A DNA stretch of 64,000 bases from Terrimonas rubra (GCF_042686025.1 NZ_JBHUOZ010000001.1:992001-1056000); one strand, 5' to 3'; positions 9,119 through 18,477 are shown, numbered from the stretch's first letter. Notes: generated by a model from the letters alone, not told the origin. Numbers and translations are program-made.

Positions 9119-10705
9119 ATGAAAAAAACGAGTTTTGGCCTGCTGTTCTTACTGGCCTCCCTGTTATCTTTTTCGCAAACACCCTTTATTACCACCTGGA
9201 ATACCACAAAAGATGGCGTGTCGGCCAATAACCAGGTAGTTTTTCCCGGCCCTGCTGTTTACAGTATTAACTGGGAGCTGTTATCAAACCCTGCTATTGC
9301 CGGCACTGCAGCAGGCGCATTTAATACTACGATTAATTTTCCGGCCCCTGGTATTTACCGCATTAAAGTTTTACCGGTTGCACCTACTACGCTAATGGAT
9401 TTTAATATGCCCCTTGTTTTCAATACCGGCGATGCCCAAAAATTGTTAAGTATTGAACAGTGGGGCTCAACTCCATGGGCAGCAGATATGAGTAATGCTT
9501 TCGGGTTTTGTGCTAATATGAATATTACCGCCACCGATATCCCTGGTTTTAGCGGGGTTACCAGTATGAACCGTATGTTTTTTGAATGTGTGGCACTTAC
9601 CGCCAACACTACTATGAATAACTGGAACACAGCAGCCGTAACCGATTTTGGTAATATGTTTCATAATGCCGTGGCCTTTAACCAGGTTATTGGTAACTGG
9701 AGTACCGGTAATGCCGTTTTTATGGATAGCATGTTCCTGAATGCAGCAACATTCAACCAGCCTATTGGCGGCTGGAACACCACAAAAGTTACCCATATGA
9801 ACAGTATGTTTGAGCAGGCATTTGAGTTTAACCAGCCACTTAACAACTGGACCACGGCCCAGGTAAGTACCATGGCTAATATGTTTGAATATGCTTTTGC
9901 CTTTAATCAGCCATTGTCGCAATGGAACACCGGCAATGTTACCAGTATGAGGAGTATGTTTGAACTGGCTTTTACATTTAACCAGCCGCTGGGTAGCTGG
10001 AACCTGCAAAAGATCAGTGCCGGCAACGGTTCGCTTGAAACCATGTTTGATGGCTCGGGGCTCAACTGTATAAACTACGATGCCACGCTGGCCGGGTGGG
10101 CAGCTATGGCTACAACACCCAATAACCTTAACCTGGGAAGCGCTGGTATAATATATTCCGCTGCTACCGGGGTTACCGCCCGCAACAACCTGCTTACCAA
10201 TAAAGGCTGGCAGATTACCGGCGATAGTTACAATGCTGGTTGTAGTGCAACCTTACCGGTTAGCTTCGGTCATATTTCAGCCATTATAAGGGATAACAGA
10301 CTACTGGTAAACTGGACCACCCTTACCGAAAATAATAATGATCATTTTGAAATTGAGTTGTCAGCAAACGGAAAAGATTTCTTTCCTTATGCCACCGTAC
10401 AAACACTGGCAAAAGAGGGTAACAGCAGTACACCTTTATCATATTCTCACAACTTGACCGTTCCGCAAAAAATAGGCCTGGGCCTTATGTTGTTACTGTT
10501 AATGCCATTAAGTATAGGCAGCAGGAAAATACGGCGTATGGCCTTGTTCCTGCTGCTGTTTGCCGGTACCCGGACCATGTATAGTTGCTCGAAAAATAAT
10601 GCAGACATGGTTTTACCTGCAGACAAAATATATGTACGTATTAAACAGGTTGATAAGGACCGCCACTTTATTTATTCCAATGTGGTAAAGGCCGGTTACC
10701 AATAA
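9119..10705 (+). CDS. BspA-like (DUF285) repeat surface protein with odd C-terminus
   Basis: A signal peptide (cut near LLSFSQ, residue ~20) is followed by about six tandem ~24-residue repeats at residues ~150-300, with the pattern VxxMxxMFxxAxxFNQPLxxW typical of BspA/DUF285 leucine-rich-like repeats, which mediate binding at the surface in other bacteria. An FN3-like linker starts at ~380 (LPVSFGHISAII). Instead of running on into a T9SS tail, it is interrupted at ~452-484 by two hydrophobic helices around a basic loop (GSRKIRRM), then a Cys-containing stretch (MYSCSKNN), and then resumes with the final strand (IYVRIKQVDKDRHFIYSNVV). The protein may therefore stay membrane-bound rather than pass through T9SS. 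Confidence 0.85.
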   Translation: MKKTSFGLLFLLASLLSFSQTPFITTWNTTKDGVSANNQVVFPGPAVYSINWELLSNPAIAGTAAGAFNTTINFPAPGIYRIKVLPVAPTTLMDFNMPLVFNTGDAQKLLSIEQWGSTPWAADMSNAFGFCANMNITATDIPGFSGVTSMNRMFFECVALTANTTMNNWNTAAVTDFGNMFHNAVAFNQVIGNWSTGNAVFMDSMFLNAATFNQPIGGWNTTKVTHMNSMFEQAFEFNQPLNNWTTAQVSTMANMFEYAFAFNQPLSQWNTGNVTSMRSMFELAFTFNQPLGSWNLQKISAGNGSLETMFDGSGLNCINYDATLAGWAAMATTPNNLNLGSAGIIYSAATGVTARNNLLTNKGWQITGDSYNAGCSATLPVSFGHISAIIRDNRLLVNWTTLTENNNDHFEIELSANGKDFFPYATVQTLAKEGNSSTPLSYSHNLTVPQKIGLGLMLLLLMPLSIGSRKIRRMALFLLLFAGTRTMYSCSKNNADMVLPADKIYVRIKQVDKDRHFIYSNVVKAGYQ

Positions 10706-10730
10706 ATACGGGCAATACTTTTTTGTATAA

Positions 10731-10762
10731 GAAAGGCCACGGTATAGTAACCGTGGCCTTTT
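10731..10762. terminator. Bidirectional terminator between convergent genes
   Basis: A perfect 9-bp stem (ggccacggt at 10735-10743, accgtggcc at 10750-10758) is flanked by AAA before and TTTT after, suited to stop both the BspA-like gene and the convergent glycine-rich gene. Confidence 0.8.
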
Positions 10763-10787
10763 AATGTATTGCTGATATGCTGATCTG

Positions 10788-12086
10788 TTACTTTACTATA
10801 AAAGATAACTTTTCCTCGCCTGCTCTTAAAAAATAAGCACCGGGCCTAAAGTTGTTCAGGTTAAGGTTATGCTCTCCGGCTGCATATTTTTTGCGTAGTA
10901 AAACCGCACCTGTACTGTTGTAAATGGTTACTTCGGCGGCGTGGTTTAATACAAGTGTGGCCGAGCCGTTTATAACCGGGTTAGGGTTTATACCTGCCAG
11001 CCTGTTGCCACTGCCTCTTACTGTTACAATTTTACTGTAACTGGTTACACCATCAAGGTCTCTTTGCTCCAGGCGGTAATGATAGTTCACATTATTGACA
11101 GCCTGGTCCTCGAAACTGTAATGGCTTTCGTTTTGTGTATTGCCTGCAGCATTAACGGTTCCCAGGTTTTCCCAATCGGTACCATTGGTACTTCTTTGTA
11201 CAACATAATCTTTTGCCCCCGATTCGGTAGCAGTACTCCATTTTAATAATACCGTTCCGTTTTGTTGTTTAGCGGCAGTAAAACTTAACCAGGTTACAGG
11301 TACTGTTATGGTATAGGTAATCTCTATACGACCACCGGTAGCCACCCAGGCCGTATTGCCATTTGTTGTAGTTGAAGTAGGTGTAACAACAAGGTTGGCT
11401 CCAATGCGTCCGCCATTACCGGCCGTTTCTCCCGTTACATTGTAAATAGTACCCCCTGCACCACCATAGTGGCCACCACCACCGCCACCGCCGCCGCCGC
11501 CATCAGCGGTTGAGCTGGTTCCATTGCCCCCGGTATTGGAAGTACCGTTCGCAACATATGTATTAGAACCTGGGAGGCCTGAACCAGCCTGGTTGGCCAT
11601 ACCACCGCCGCCACCGGCACCCGCAGCCACCACCCTTACGGTGCCGGCAATCGTTAATACTGATGCCGAACCACCACCGCCGCCACCACCCGACGAACCT
11701 GTTGGGCCTGCGTTGCCGCCCCTGCCTCCATTATAAGCAGTTGTATAAGTTGATATGCCCCCGGCGCCACCACCCGTGTTGGTTGCCGCACTTGTTCCTG
11801 TTGTGCCTACCCGCCCGGGGTAAATGCCTATCACATTTCCGGGTGTTACACTGAATGTGGCCGATACAAAGCCCACGTTACTGGCCGCCGCATTGGTACA
11901 ACCGGCGCCACAATCCTGGCCACCCAAACCGCCACTGGCGCCCCAGATCCTTACACCAATAGAGTTTACATTGGCCGGAACCGTCCAGGTAGTTGAACTG
12001 TTGTATACAGTAGTAATTTGTGCAAAAAGGGAAGAGCCTAAAAAAGTAAGAAGTAATAAAAAAGTAGATGTTTTCACATATTTCAT
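10788..12086 (-). CDS. Glycine-rich T9SS-secreted protein
   Basis: The 432-residue product has a signal peptide (LTFLGSSLFAQ, cut near residue 22), an N-terminal region (TTWTVPANVNSIGVRIWGAS) and then a low-complexity glycine-rich domain at about residues 50-255 with runs of seven to ten glycines, as in the bacterial glycine-rich surface-protein family. An FN3-like linker (VTWLSFTAAKQQNGTVLLKW) and a type A T9SS sorting tail (INPNPVINGSATLVLN ... FRPGAYFLRAGEEK) complete it. It is likely an extracellular structural or adhesive protein. The glycine codons make the DNA strongly GGN-biased, which explains the base composition here. Confidence 0.88.
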   Translation of the reverse strand: MKYVKTSTFLLLLTFLGSSLFAQITTVYNSSTTWTVPANVNSIGVRIWGASGGLGGQDCGAGCTNAAASNVGFVSATFSVTPGNVIGIYPGRVGTTGTSAATNTGGGAGGISTYTTAYNGGRGGNAGPTGSSGGGGGGGSASVLTIAGTVRVVAAGAGGGGGMANQAGSGLPGSNTYVANGTSNTGGNGTSSTADGGGGGGGGGGHYGGAGGTIYNVTGETAGNGGRIGANLVVTPTSTTTNGNTAWVATGGRIEITYTITVPVTWLSFTAAKQQNGTVLLKWSTATESGAKDYVVQRSTNGTDWENLGTVNAAGNTQNESHYSFEDQAVNNVNYHYRLEQRDLDGVTSYSKIVTVRGSGNRLAGINPNPVINGSATLVLNHAAEVTIYNSTGAVLLRKKYAAGEHNLNLNNFRPGAYFLRAGEEKLSFIVK

Positions 12087-12563
12087 TGCATTGAGTTTAA
12101 TGTTGTTACAAGCCTTTACCGGGGGTGAAGGTACTCATATTACAAGTTGATAATAATAGGGTGGCCCCCCTCCGTTAAACAACAATAATACCAAAACAGG
12201 CCTTTTTTTGCCCAAAAATTAAGGTTTTCTACTAAGTAGTTTATCCAGCTTATTGCTTATAATTTTATGAATGGTCGCGGGTATTTATACCAAGGGTTAC
12301 ACATCCAAAATGGAGTATAATAATTTTGTTCTCAAAATTTTACACTTTACAAATAAAAAATAGGTGTTTTGCTTTTCACCATACATCCATACCTGTTTAT
12401 TGTTCCGGTTACATGAAAAAATGCGGGGTTAAACTGGCTGTATATGCGCAGGTATTTTAGGGTAGCCGGCGTTACTATAAATGCTTTACTTTTCTCAAAT
12501 TTTTTGATAAAAATCAACCATTTACACCATTAAATAAGTCCCGTTTTTAGCTGTAAAAGGTCC
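12087..12563. other. Intergenic region, nothing recognised
   Basis: About 480 A/T-rich bases upstream of the glycine-rich gene. No open frame longer than about 15 codons with a plausible start, no RNA gene and no repeat was recognised. It must hold the promoter of the minus-strand gene ending at 10788, but no clear consensus element could be picked. Confidence 0.5.
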
Positions 12564-12604
12564 AAAAAGCAAAGCGGCCACCAATGGCGGCCGCTTTGCT
12601 TTTT
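12564..12604 (-). terminator. Strong terminator after the beta-propeller-like gene
   Basis: A perfect 16-bp stem (12564-12579 paired with 12589-12604) with a 9-nt loop starts and ends in A5/T5, so it is a good terminator for the minus-strand gene at 12619-14106. Confidence 0.85.
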
Positions 12605-12618
12605 CCTGTTTTTGCTTA

Positions 12619-14106
12619 TTACAATACAAACTTCACCGTTCCGGTACTGCTCACCAGAACATAGGTCCCGGCTTTCAGTTGTGAAACATCAATGAATGTC
12701 CTTCCGGCTGGTATATTACGTTTGATCAGTTCCCGTCCCTGCAGGTCAAAAATGCTGATCTGTTCATTTGCTTCACTATCCAATTGCAGCTGGTTATTTT
12801 TTACGGGATTTGCTCCTATCCGCAGGGCTTGTTTGTCATTGCCGGTAAGTGCATACAGGGTTTTGCTGTAAGTGCTCTTTCCGTCCAGGTCTACCTGCCT
12901 GATCCTGTAATAGTGTTTACCGGCTGCCGGGCTTTCGTGCTTATAAGTATAGGCTGTTTCTCTTACCGTATTTCCGGCGGCGGCAACCACCGATAACAGT
13001 GTCCATTCACCCGCTTCGTATTTATGCTCCAGCTCAAAGCGGTCAGTATTTATTTCAGCTAAAGTGGTCCAGTTCAGCAACACATCTTTCCTGTTATACT
13101 GGTAAGTAAAATCTTTCCATGTTACCGGCAAAGTGCTGATGGTCATTGTTGCGGTAACCAAAGGATTTACAGATGCGCTGCCTTCCCCGGCCAGTATAAG
13201 CCGGTTATTACTCCCTGTTTTACCAACCGCCACTGCGTAAATATGATCGGTACGCCCCGATGCCTGTATTACCCAACTGGTGCCATTGTAATAATGTAAA
13301 GCGCCGGAGTTGCCGGCCGCCCATATATTGGAGCTGTTGGAGCCGTAAATATGGTTTAGTGTATAGGTGGTGGTGGTCTGTAATGTCCAGGTACCGCCGC
13401 TTAAACGGTATATCTGGCCCGGGTTGCTGCCGCCGGTTCCACCTACGGCCCACATATTGGTGGCGCTGCTGCCCCATATGCCCTTAACCGTTGGCACACC
13501 GGATAATTGCTCCACCCAGGTATCCACCCCGTTCCATTTATAAATAACCCCGGTATTGGCGCCGCCCGTTGCACCTACCGCCCACATATTGGCTGCATTG
13601 GTACCCCATATGCGGCTGGGACTAAACGCGGGGTTTATGCCTGCATTTCTTGCTGTCCAGGTACTGCCGTTCCAGTGAAATATACGGCCCGATGAGCCGG
13701 CTACCCACACATTGTTGGCGGCGGTTCCCCAGATAGAACGAATACTACCCGATCCAAACCAGTTGGTAGGCGATAACAGGTTTTCCCAGCTTGTTCCGTT
13801 AAACCGGTGCAGTTGGTTGCCGGTAGTTACACCGCCTACATATATGGTATTAACGTCGGCCGCCCATACGGCAAAGCGCTGGCTGTTTATACCCAGCGGT
13901 TCGCTTTCCGTCCATGTACTGCCATTCCATCTCACCATTTTGCCGGAATTACCCACTGCCCAGGCATTGGTGGCATTTAAAGCAAAAACATCCCACATCA
14001 CCTGTTGGGAGGGTTGAGGACTTACCGGCGCCCAAACCTGGGCTTTTAAAAAAACAGGAGCCAGTAACAAACAAGAGTAGAGGGAGAAATGTAAAAATTT
14101 TTTCAT
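12619..14106 (-). CDS. Secreted beta-propeller-like protein with T9SS tail
   Basis: The 495-residue product has a signal peptide (LLLAPVFLKAQ, cut near residue 22). At least six repeats of ~45 residues follow at ~25-310, each with a core like NVWVAGSSGRIFHWNGSTW, typical of extracellular propeller-like repeats rich in Trp and Gly. At ~330 an FN3-like linker begins (LPVTWKDFTYQYNRKDVLLN) and the last ~75 residues form a type A T9SS sorting domain (LQLDSEANEQISIFDLQG ... LKAGTYVLVSS). Secretion to the outside is expected; no catalytic residues were recognised. Confidence 0.87.
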   Translation of the reverse strand: MKKFLHFSLYSCLLLAPVFLKAQVWAPVSPQPSQQVMWDVFALNATNAWAVGNSGKMVRWNGSTWTESEPLGINSQRFAVWAADVNTIYVGGVTTGNQLHRFNGTSWENLLSPTNWFGSGSIRSIWGTAANNVWVAGSSGRIFHWNGSTWTARNAGINPAFSPSRIWGTNAANMWAVGATGGANTGVIYKWNGVDTWVEQLSGVPTVKGIWGSSATNMWAVGGTGGSNPGQIYRLSGGTWTLQTTTTYTLNHIYGSNSSNIWAAGNSGALHYYNGTSWVIQASGRTDHIYAVAVGKTGSNNRLILAGEGSASVNPLVTATMTISTLPVTWKDFTYQYNRKDVLLNWTTLAEINTDRFELEHKYEAGEWTLLSVVAAAGNTVRETAYTYKHESPAAGKHYYRIRQVDLDGKSTYSKTLYALTGNDKQALRIGANPVKNNQLQLDSEANEQISIFDLQGRELIKRNIPAGRTFIDVSQLKAGTYVLVSSTGTVKFVL

Positions 14107-14222
14107 ACAGCTTTTTGATTATCCTTCAAAGATAACGGTCTGTATGATTTATACTTCTTTGATAATGATAGGTTAACACATTATATTTTTAATATTATTA
14201 ATTTTTTTAAACATGTGCTTTT

Positions 14223-14267
14223 TTATAAGAGAAAACCCCGGATAAAGTCCGGGGTTTTCTCTTATAA
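14223..14267 (-). terminator. Very stable 20-bp hairpin terminator
   Basis: Perfect 20-bp arms (14223-14242 and 14248-14267) with a 5-nt loop include a GGGG/CCCC core and A/T-rich flanks. It lies just past the stop of the discoidin-like gene at 14279, so it terminates that minus-strand transcript and insulates the neighbour. Confidence 0.85.
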
Positions 14268-14278
14268 CCTGTTGCGTT

Positions 14279-16447
14279 TTATTGTTTTTTAATTTTGAAT
14301 GTTTGTGTTTCCCCGTTTTTAGCCGTTACTTTTATTATATATATACCGGTTAAAAAACCGCTCATATCAATCTCCGGCCTAAAACCCTGTAACTGTAAAA
14401 CGGTTTTCCCGGAAAAATCCATCAGACTAATTCCGGCAATATCCTGGCGGCGACCCGACTTCAGTATCAGCTTATTGGTAACCGGGTTAGGATATGCAGA
14501 CAATAGTTTAACCCCTCCTGTAGCACCTGTTTTGGCTATATCAGAATAACTGTACTGACCGTCTATATCAATTTGTTTTAAACGGTAATAACTGGTGCCG
14601 TTAAGGATATTATTATCTGTAAAAGCATATTGCAGGCTTACCTGGCTATTGCCCTGTGGTGCAGCAGTTGGCACAAAACCAATCTGGGTCCAGCTAATAC
14701 CATCGGCACTTCTTTCAATCCCGAAACCGGTATTGTTTTGTTCTGAAAAAGTTTTCCATTTCAGGTCAATGGTATTTACTCCGGTTTTTACGGCCTCAAG
14801 GTCACCTAGTGTTACCGGTAGCGCAATATGGTCAATAATAGTATAGGTGATCTGCCCGTGCAGTGTTTGACAAAAAGAGCCTGCAGTATTGGGTGCTATA
14901 ATATTACCCGTTGGGTTTAACACCTCCATAATAATAGTTTCGTTGCTTTCTGTTACATTATCTGCCACTATTTGTATGTAGGGAGCAAGGCTGATGCCTG
15001 TGGCATCTGTACCATCATAATTACCCACCGGAACAGGTATCGTAATAAAACCGGTAGCCGGGGTGGTAATATAATCTACGCCGCGTGTTGCAGTACCACC
15101 TACAAAATGTAATTGTACCGAACTGGGCGTACTTACATTACCGCTTAACTGCAGTTTGGGAAGCGCTGCGGTGGGTACTGTTTCCAACCCGCTTTTGGAA
15201 GCGCCTTCAAAAGTAGCCACAGAGCTGGCCGTTTGTATCTGTATATTATCCAGGAAATTGCCTACCGATAAGCTACCTCCCGAAGTACTCACCGCCCTGA
15301 AACCAAACGTTACCACATTACTGGCAGAGGAAGAGGGATTAGTCCAGGTTCCACTGTATAAGGTCCAGCCATTGGCATCAGTACTCACTTTTGTTGCCGT
15401 GGTGCCGGCCAAAACACTACCGGCGACAATATCGTGGGTACCGGTTACCGCGTTATTATCATCAAACATGGCCACATCAATATAGTTAATCGTAAGGGCC
15501 ATCCTGTCCACCCCACTACGCCCCCTGTGGGCAAAAGACCAGGTAAAGGTTTCGCCGGGTAATAAACAAATTGGTTCCTGCACCAGCATACCACTTGAGT
15601 GAGCGTTGAGTTCTACAAAATAATTACCACCGTGTGCCGGTACATTTCCTGCAGGATTACTGCCACCACGCCAAAACTCAACCGGTGTTCCATGTATGGG
15701 TGCACTGACAGAAGCATCCCACATGCCTACAGGCTCTGTTGTACTCCAACCGGCCACCAGCCCTTCGGCTACAAATTGTACACCGGTTGTTATATTGCTT
15801 CCTATTTCAAAATTCCCGTTTGTAAAATACCGTACCGGTTCTGTTGTTGTGGTAAACACCTGCACTTCCCCAAAAGTCAGCGCTTCATCCTGTAATGTGA
15901 GTATGCGCACATAACGGGCTTTGTGAATACCAATATTCAGACGCAATACCCGGTTCGTTCCTTCCAACGGAAACTGCGGGCCAAGATTAACATCCACAGC
16001 CTGCGGAACTGTAGACGAGGTACCAAAAGGCAGGCTACCGCTGGCTATGGGTGCTGTATAAATTAAACGGTTAATGCGGTTTTCGCCAATATAAGCCGAA
16101 GGTTGCGCGGAGGGGAAACTAAGATCTGTAGATTGTGTGGTGATCATAAACCGCCGGCCCCGGTTTTCAGTTGCCGTACTTGTTGTATTAGCCACCAGCA
16201 CAATGCTGTCAATAAAATAATCCGCGCCTAAATCAATCTGGAACCATTCTGCATTGGGCGGGGCCTGCGCATTGCCTGTAGTAGCGCTGTTGGCCCCATC
16301 GTTAAAATTACCATTTACCAGGTTGGACAGGTTGGTACCCGATGTGGCGGTTACTGTTTTGCCCAGCGCCACATTGGTTTGTGCGCGGATCGCATGGGTA
16401 ATAAAAAAGGTTGAAAAGAGAGATAGAAGGTAAAAGTGTTGTCTCAT
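14279..16447 (-). CDS. Discoidin-like carbohydrate-binding T9SS-secreted protein
   Basis: From the ATG at 16447 the product has 722 residues; a TTG nine bases upstream is less likely. After the signal peptide (FITHAIRAQ) comes an F5/8 type C (discoidin-like) domain at about residues 25-200 (NVALGKTVTATSG, AEWFQIDLGADYFIDSIVL), a fold that usually binds sugars. Next is a carbohydrate-binding-like domain (~210-405, NGNFEIGS onward), a Calx-beta-like stretch (~440-540, with TRGVDYITTPATGFITIPV and VTESNETIIMEV), an FN3-like linker (LPVTLGDLEAVK) and a type A T9SS tail (LLSAYPNPVTNKLILKSG). It is probably a surface polysaccharide- or cell-binding protein; no enzyme domain was seen. Confidence 0.88.
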   Translation of the reverse strand: MRQHFYLLSLFSTFFITHAIRAQTNVALGKTVTATSGTNLSNLVNGNFNDGANSATTGNAQAPPNAEWFQIDLGADYFIDSIVLVANTTSTATENRGRRFMITTQSTDLSFPSAQPSAYIGENRINRLIYTAPIASGSLPFGTSSTVPQAVDVNLGPQFPLEGTNRVLRLNIGIHKARYVRILTLQDEALTFGEVQVFTTTTEPVRYFTNGNFEIGSNITTGVQFVAEGLVAGWSTTEPVGMWDASVSAPIHGTPVEFWRGGSNPAGNVPAHGGNYFVELNAHSSGMLVQEPICLLPGETFTWSFAHRGRSGVDRMALTINYIDVAMFDDNNAVTGTHDIVAGSVLAGTTATKVSTDANGWTLYSGTWTNPSSSASNVVTFGFRAVSTSGGSLSVGNFLDNIQIQTASSVATFEGASKSGLETVPTAALPKLQLSGNVSTPSSVQLHFVGGTATRGVDYITTPATGFITIPVPVGNYDGTDATGISLAPYIQIVADNVTESNETIIMEVLNPTGNIIAPNTAGSFCQTLHGQITYTIIDHIALPVTLGDLEAVKTGVNTIDLKWKTFSEQNNTGFGIERSADGISWTQIGFVPTAAPQGNSQVSLQYAFTDNNILNGTSYYRLKQIDIDGQYSYSDIAKTGATGGVKLLSAYPNPVTNKLILKSGRRQDIAGISLMDFSGKTVLQLQGFRPEIDMSGFLTGIYIIKVTAKNGETQTFKIKKQ

Positions 16448-16630
16448 AAAAGTCAAGGGGGTTTATAATAGATTAAATCAGGGAGCCTTAGTTGGTGTTG
16501 CAGAGAGCCAAAACACATTACTAATATAACATATTTTACTTCTATGCTATTTGTACTCCGTTAAGAAGTTATCCCCGTAGTCCTTTACAGAAGCGGTTTT
16601 CAGGTTGTTATACATTGAAACCCAGTTATA

Positions 16631-16665
16631 AACAAAAAGGCCCCGTGTTTATAACACAGGGCCTT
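16631..16665 (-). terminator. Terminator of the response-regulator gene
   Basis: Thirteen-bp arms at 16637-16649 and 16653-16665 fold with one G-U pair when read as minus-strand RNA, but would contain a C-A mismatch on the plus strand. The minus-strand transcript then runs into TTTTTGTT. Both facts assign it to the gene at 16685-17383. Confidence 0.8.
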
Positions 16666-16684
16666 ACAACCTTTTAATTTAATA

Positions 16685-17383
16685 TTAATCCTGCACCACC
16701 AGCCTGAAGCCGTTGCCATGGATATTTACGATCTCAATTTTATCATCATCCTTTAAGTACTTACGTAACTTGGCAATGTATACATCCATACTGCGGCCGT
16801 TAAAATAAGTATCGCTGCCCCATATTTTTTTCAATGCCTGGTCGCGGGGTAACAGGTCGTTCAGGTGCTCGGCCAGCATCTTCAGCAATTCATTTTCTTT
16901 GGGCGATAAAGTTTGTGTATTCTCACCATGTATCAGTTGGCGCAGCTTGGGGTTAAAATGATAGCTGGCCAGGTTAAACTCTTTATTCTCCGTTTCTTTA
17001 TTTATTTCTTCGTTGCGTTTTAATATTGCTTTTATTTTCAGCAATAATACTTCGCTGTCAAAAGGTTTGGTAATATAATCGTCAGCACCCAGTTTATAGC
17101 CCTGAATAATATCTTCCTTCATGGTTTTGGCACTCAGGAAAAACAAAGGCACATCCAGGTCTATATCTCTTATCTCTTCGGCCAGTGTAAAGCCATCCAT
17201 ATTTGGCATCATTACGTCCAGCAGGCAAAGGTCAAATTTTTCACGCTGAAAAGCAGCCAGGCCCAAACGGCCATCACGCTCCAGGGTTACATCATAATCA
17301 TTTAATTCCAGGTAATTCTTTAACACACTTCCTAAATTCGGATCATCTTCGCATAATAATATCTTGGGCTTCTTTGCTTCCAT
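16685..17383 (-). CDS. OmpR-family response regulator (RprY-like)
   Basis: The 232-residue product has a receiver domain at ~7-122 with the phosphoacceptor Asp of LCLLDVMMPNMDGF (about residue 56), acidic pocket CEDD, switch Ser in FFLSAKT and the Lys of ITKPFD. A winged-helix DNA-binding domain spans ~138-230 (LSPKENELLKMLAEHL, RSMDVYIAKLRKYLK). It matches the RprY-type regulators of Bacteroidota. No histidine kinase is adjacent, so its sensor is encoded elsewhere. The gene stands alone with its own terminator. Confidence 0.93.
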   Translation of the reverse strand: MEAKKPKILLCEDDPNLGSVLKNYLELNDYDVTLERDGRLGLAAFQREKFDLCLLDVMMPNMDGFTLAEEIRDIDLDVPLFFLSAKTMKEDIIQGYKLGADDYITKPFDSEVLLLKIKAILKRNEEINKETENKEFNLASYHFNPKLRQLIHGENTQTLSPKENELLKMLAEHLNDLLPRDQALKKIWGSDTYFNGRSMDVYIAKLRKYLKDDDKIEIVNIHGNGFRLVVQD

Positions 17384-17631
17384 CTTGTATTGTTTTAATT
17401 GTATGACGACAAATAAAGTTAAAGGTTTTTGTGCAGGGAAGAATAGGATTGCAATTTTTTGTTAAAACACCCCTTTATTCCTGTTACAAGATACTTAATT
17501 TTTTCCTGGGCCGGGCTTTTACAATGTATGATGGAAGATTTAAGATTTTCTATTTAACGGACTTTCCGTCATTCATCACCCACAATTCATCGCCCCCTCC
17601 CAACACCGGAACTTTTGAACTGACGGAACCG

Positions 17632-17639
17632 TAATTTTG
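17632..17639 (+). promoter_or_regulatory. TAnnTTTG promoter element close to the start codon
   Basis: TAATTTTG ends only 4 bases before the ATG at 17644, so the message would have a very short leader or none. A TTTG lies at 17614-17617, but the 14-base gap is shorter than the usual 19-21, so the -33 part is uncertain. Confidence 0.4.
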
Positions 17640-17643
17640 CCTC

Positions 17644-18015
17644 ATGAGAATTACACCCGATAATAAATGGAAAAAACTGGTGATCATTGGCGACCGGATC
17701 TTAATAAAACCTACACAGGGGCACGACCGTACCGCCAGTGGTTTATACCTGCCCCCCGGCGTGCAGGAAAAAGAAAAAGTGCAGCAGGGCTATGTTATTA
17801 AAACCGGCCCGGGATATGCGATTCCTGTACCGGTGGAAAGCGAAAGCTGGAAAGCCGAAGAGGAGCAGGTGAAATATGTACCCCTGCAGGCCAAAGAAGG
17901 TGACCTGGCCATTTTTTTAGTAAGCGGCGCAACCGAAGTAATGTACGAGGAAGAAAAATATTTCATTGTTCCCCAAAACGCTATTTTAATGCTGGAAAGG
18001 GAAGAGGATTTTTAA
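17644..18015 (+). CDS. Divergent GroES-family co-chaperone paralogue
   Basis: The 123-residue product carries the Cpn10 fold: a first strand with IIGDRILIKP, the mobile-loop region DRTASGLYLPPGVQEKE, the GYVIKTGPG turn, and a closing VPQNAILMLERE. It is longer than normal GroES (about 95) because of an insert around residues 60-85 (VPVESESWKAEEEQVKYVPL). No groEL is adjacent, so this is probably a second, specialised GroES-like protein rather than the main co-chaperone. Such paralogues occur in Bacteroidota; partner and client are unknown. Confidence 0.87.
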   Translation: MRITPDNKWKKLVIIGDRILIKPTQGHDRTASGLYLPPGVQEKEKVQQGYVIKTGPGYAIPVPVESESWKAEEEQVKYVPLQAKEGDLAIFLVSGATEVMYEEEKYFIVPQNAILMLEREEDF

Positions 18016-18018
18016 TGT

Positions 18019-18054
18019 AAAAAGAGCAACCGGTTTAGACCGGTTGCTCTTTTT
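18019..18054. terminator. Bidirectional terminator
   Basis: Perfect arms AAAAGAGCAACCGG and CCGGTTGCTCTTTT around a 6-nt loop, lying between the GroES-like gene and the convergent lipoprotein gene, with A-run and T-run ends suited to both directions. Confidence 0.85.
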
Positions 18055-18066
18055 AGTTATTGCTCA

Positions 18067-18477
18067 TTATTTTTTTACAAAATAAAATTTACCTCCGTTC
18101 GTGGTAGAGGTGCCGTTACCCCAGCCGCCTTCCATAAAGGTAAAAATATTATTTACCTCTGCCTGCAGGGAATAAGTACCTGACCCCGGTGGTATATAGG
18201 TATAAGTACAGGTAAGGGTAGAACCGGAAATAGTATACGTACCTTCTGCCTTAGCCCCTGCCGTAGTATCTGCATTATTGGCCAAAATTCTTGCCGTTCC
18301 ATTATTGCGTAAAAGTATGGCAAACGGCTGTGTAGGGTAGGCAGTAGTGTTTCCGTATTTACCTGCCCAATAACCCTGGAGTGAGGGTTTATCGTCTTTG
18401 TCTTTTTTACAGGATGTGATAAAAAAGCTGGCGCAAAGTGTAAACACCAGTAAGCCGGGAAAATTTTTCGTTTTCAT
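18067..18477 (-). CDS. Small lipoprotein, function unknown
   Basis: The ATG at 18477 gives 136 residues beginning MKTKNFPGLLVFTLCASFF with a lipobox ITSCKKDKDD, Cys about residue 22. An upstream ATG at 18531 would put 18 unrelated residues before the signal peptide and is rejected. The mature part (GYWAGKYGNTTAYPTQPFAI, GTYTISGSTLTCTYTY) looks like a small beta-barrel lipocalin-type domain common in Chitinophagaceae lipoproteins. No enzymatic residues were recognised. Confidence 0.8.
   Translation of the reverse strand: MKTKNFPGLLVFTLCASFFITSCKKDKDDKPSLQGYWAGKYGNTTAYPTQPFAILLRNNGTARILANNADTTAGAKAEGTYTISGSTLTCTYTYIPPGSGTYSLQAEVNNIFTFMEGGWGNGTSTTNGGKFYFVKK

Noticed and set aside
11450..11720. 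Repetitive stretch that might be a CRISPR or tandem repeat
   Set aside because: It is the glycine-rich coding segment of the gene on the minus strand (GGN codons); no regular repeat-spacer order.
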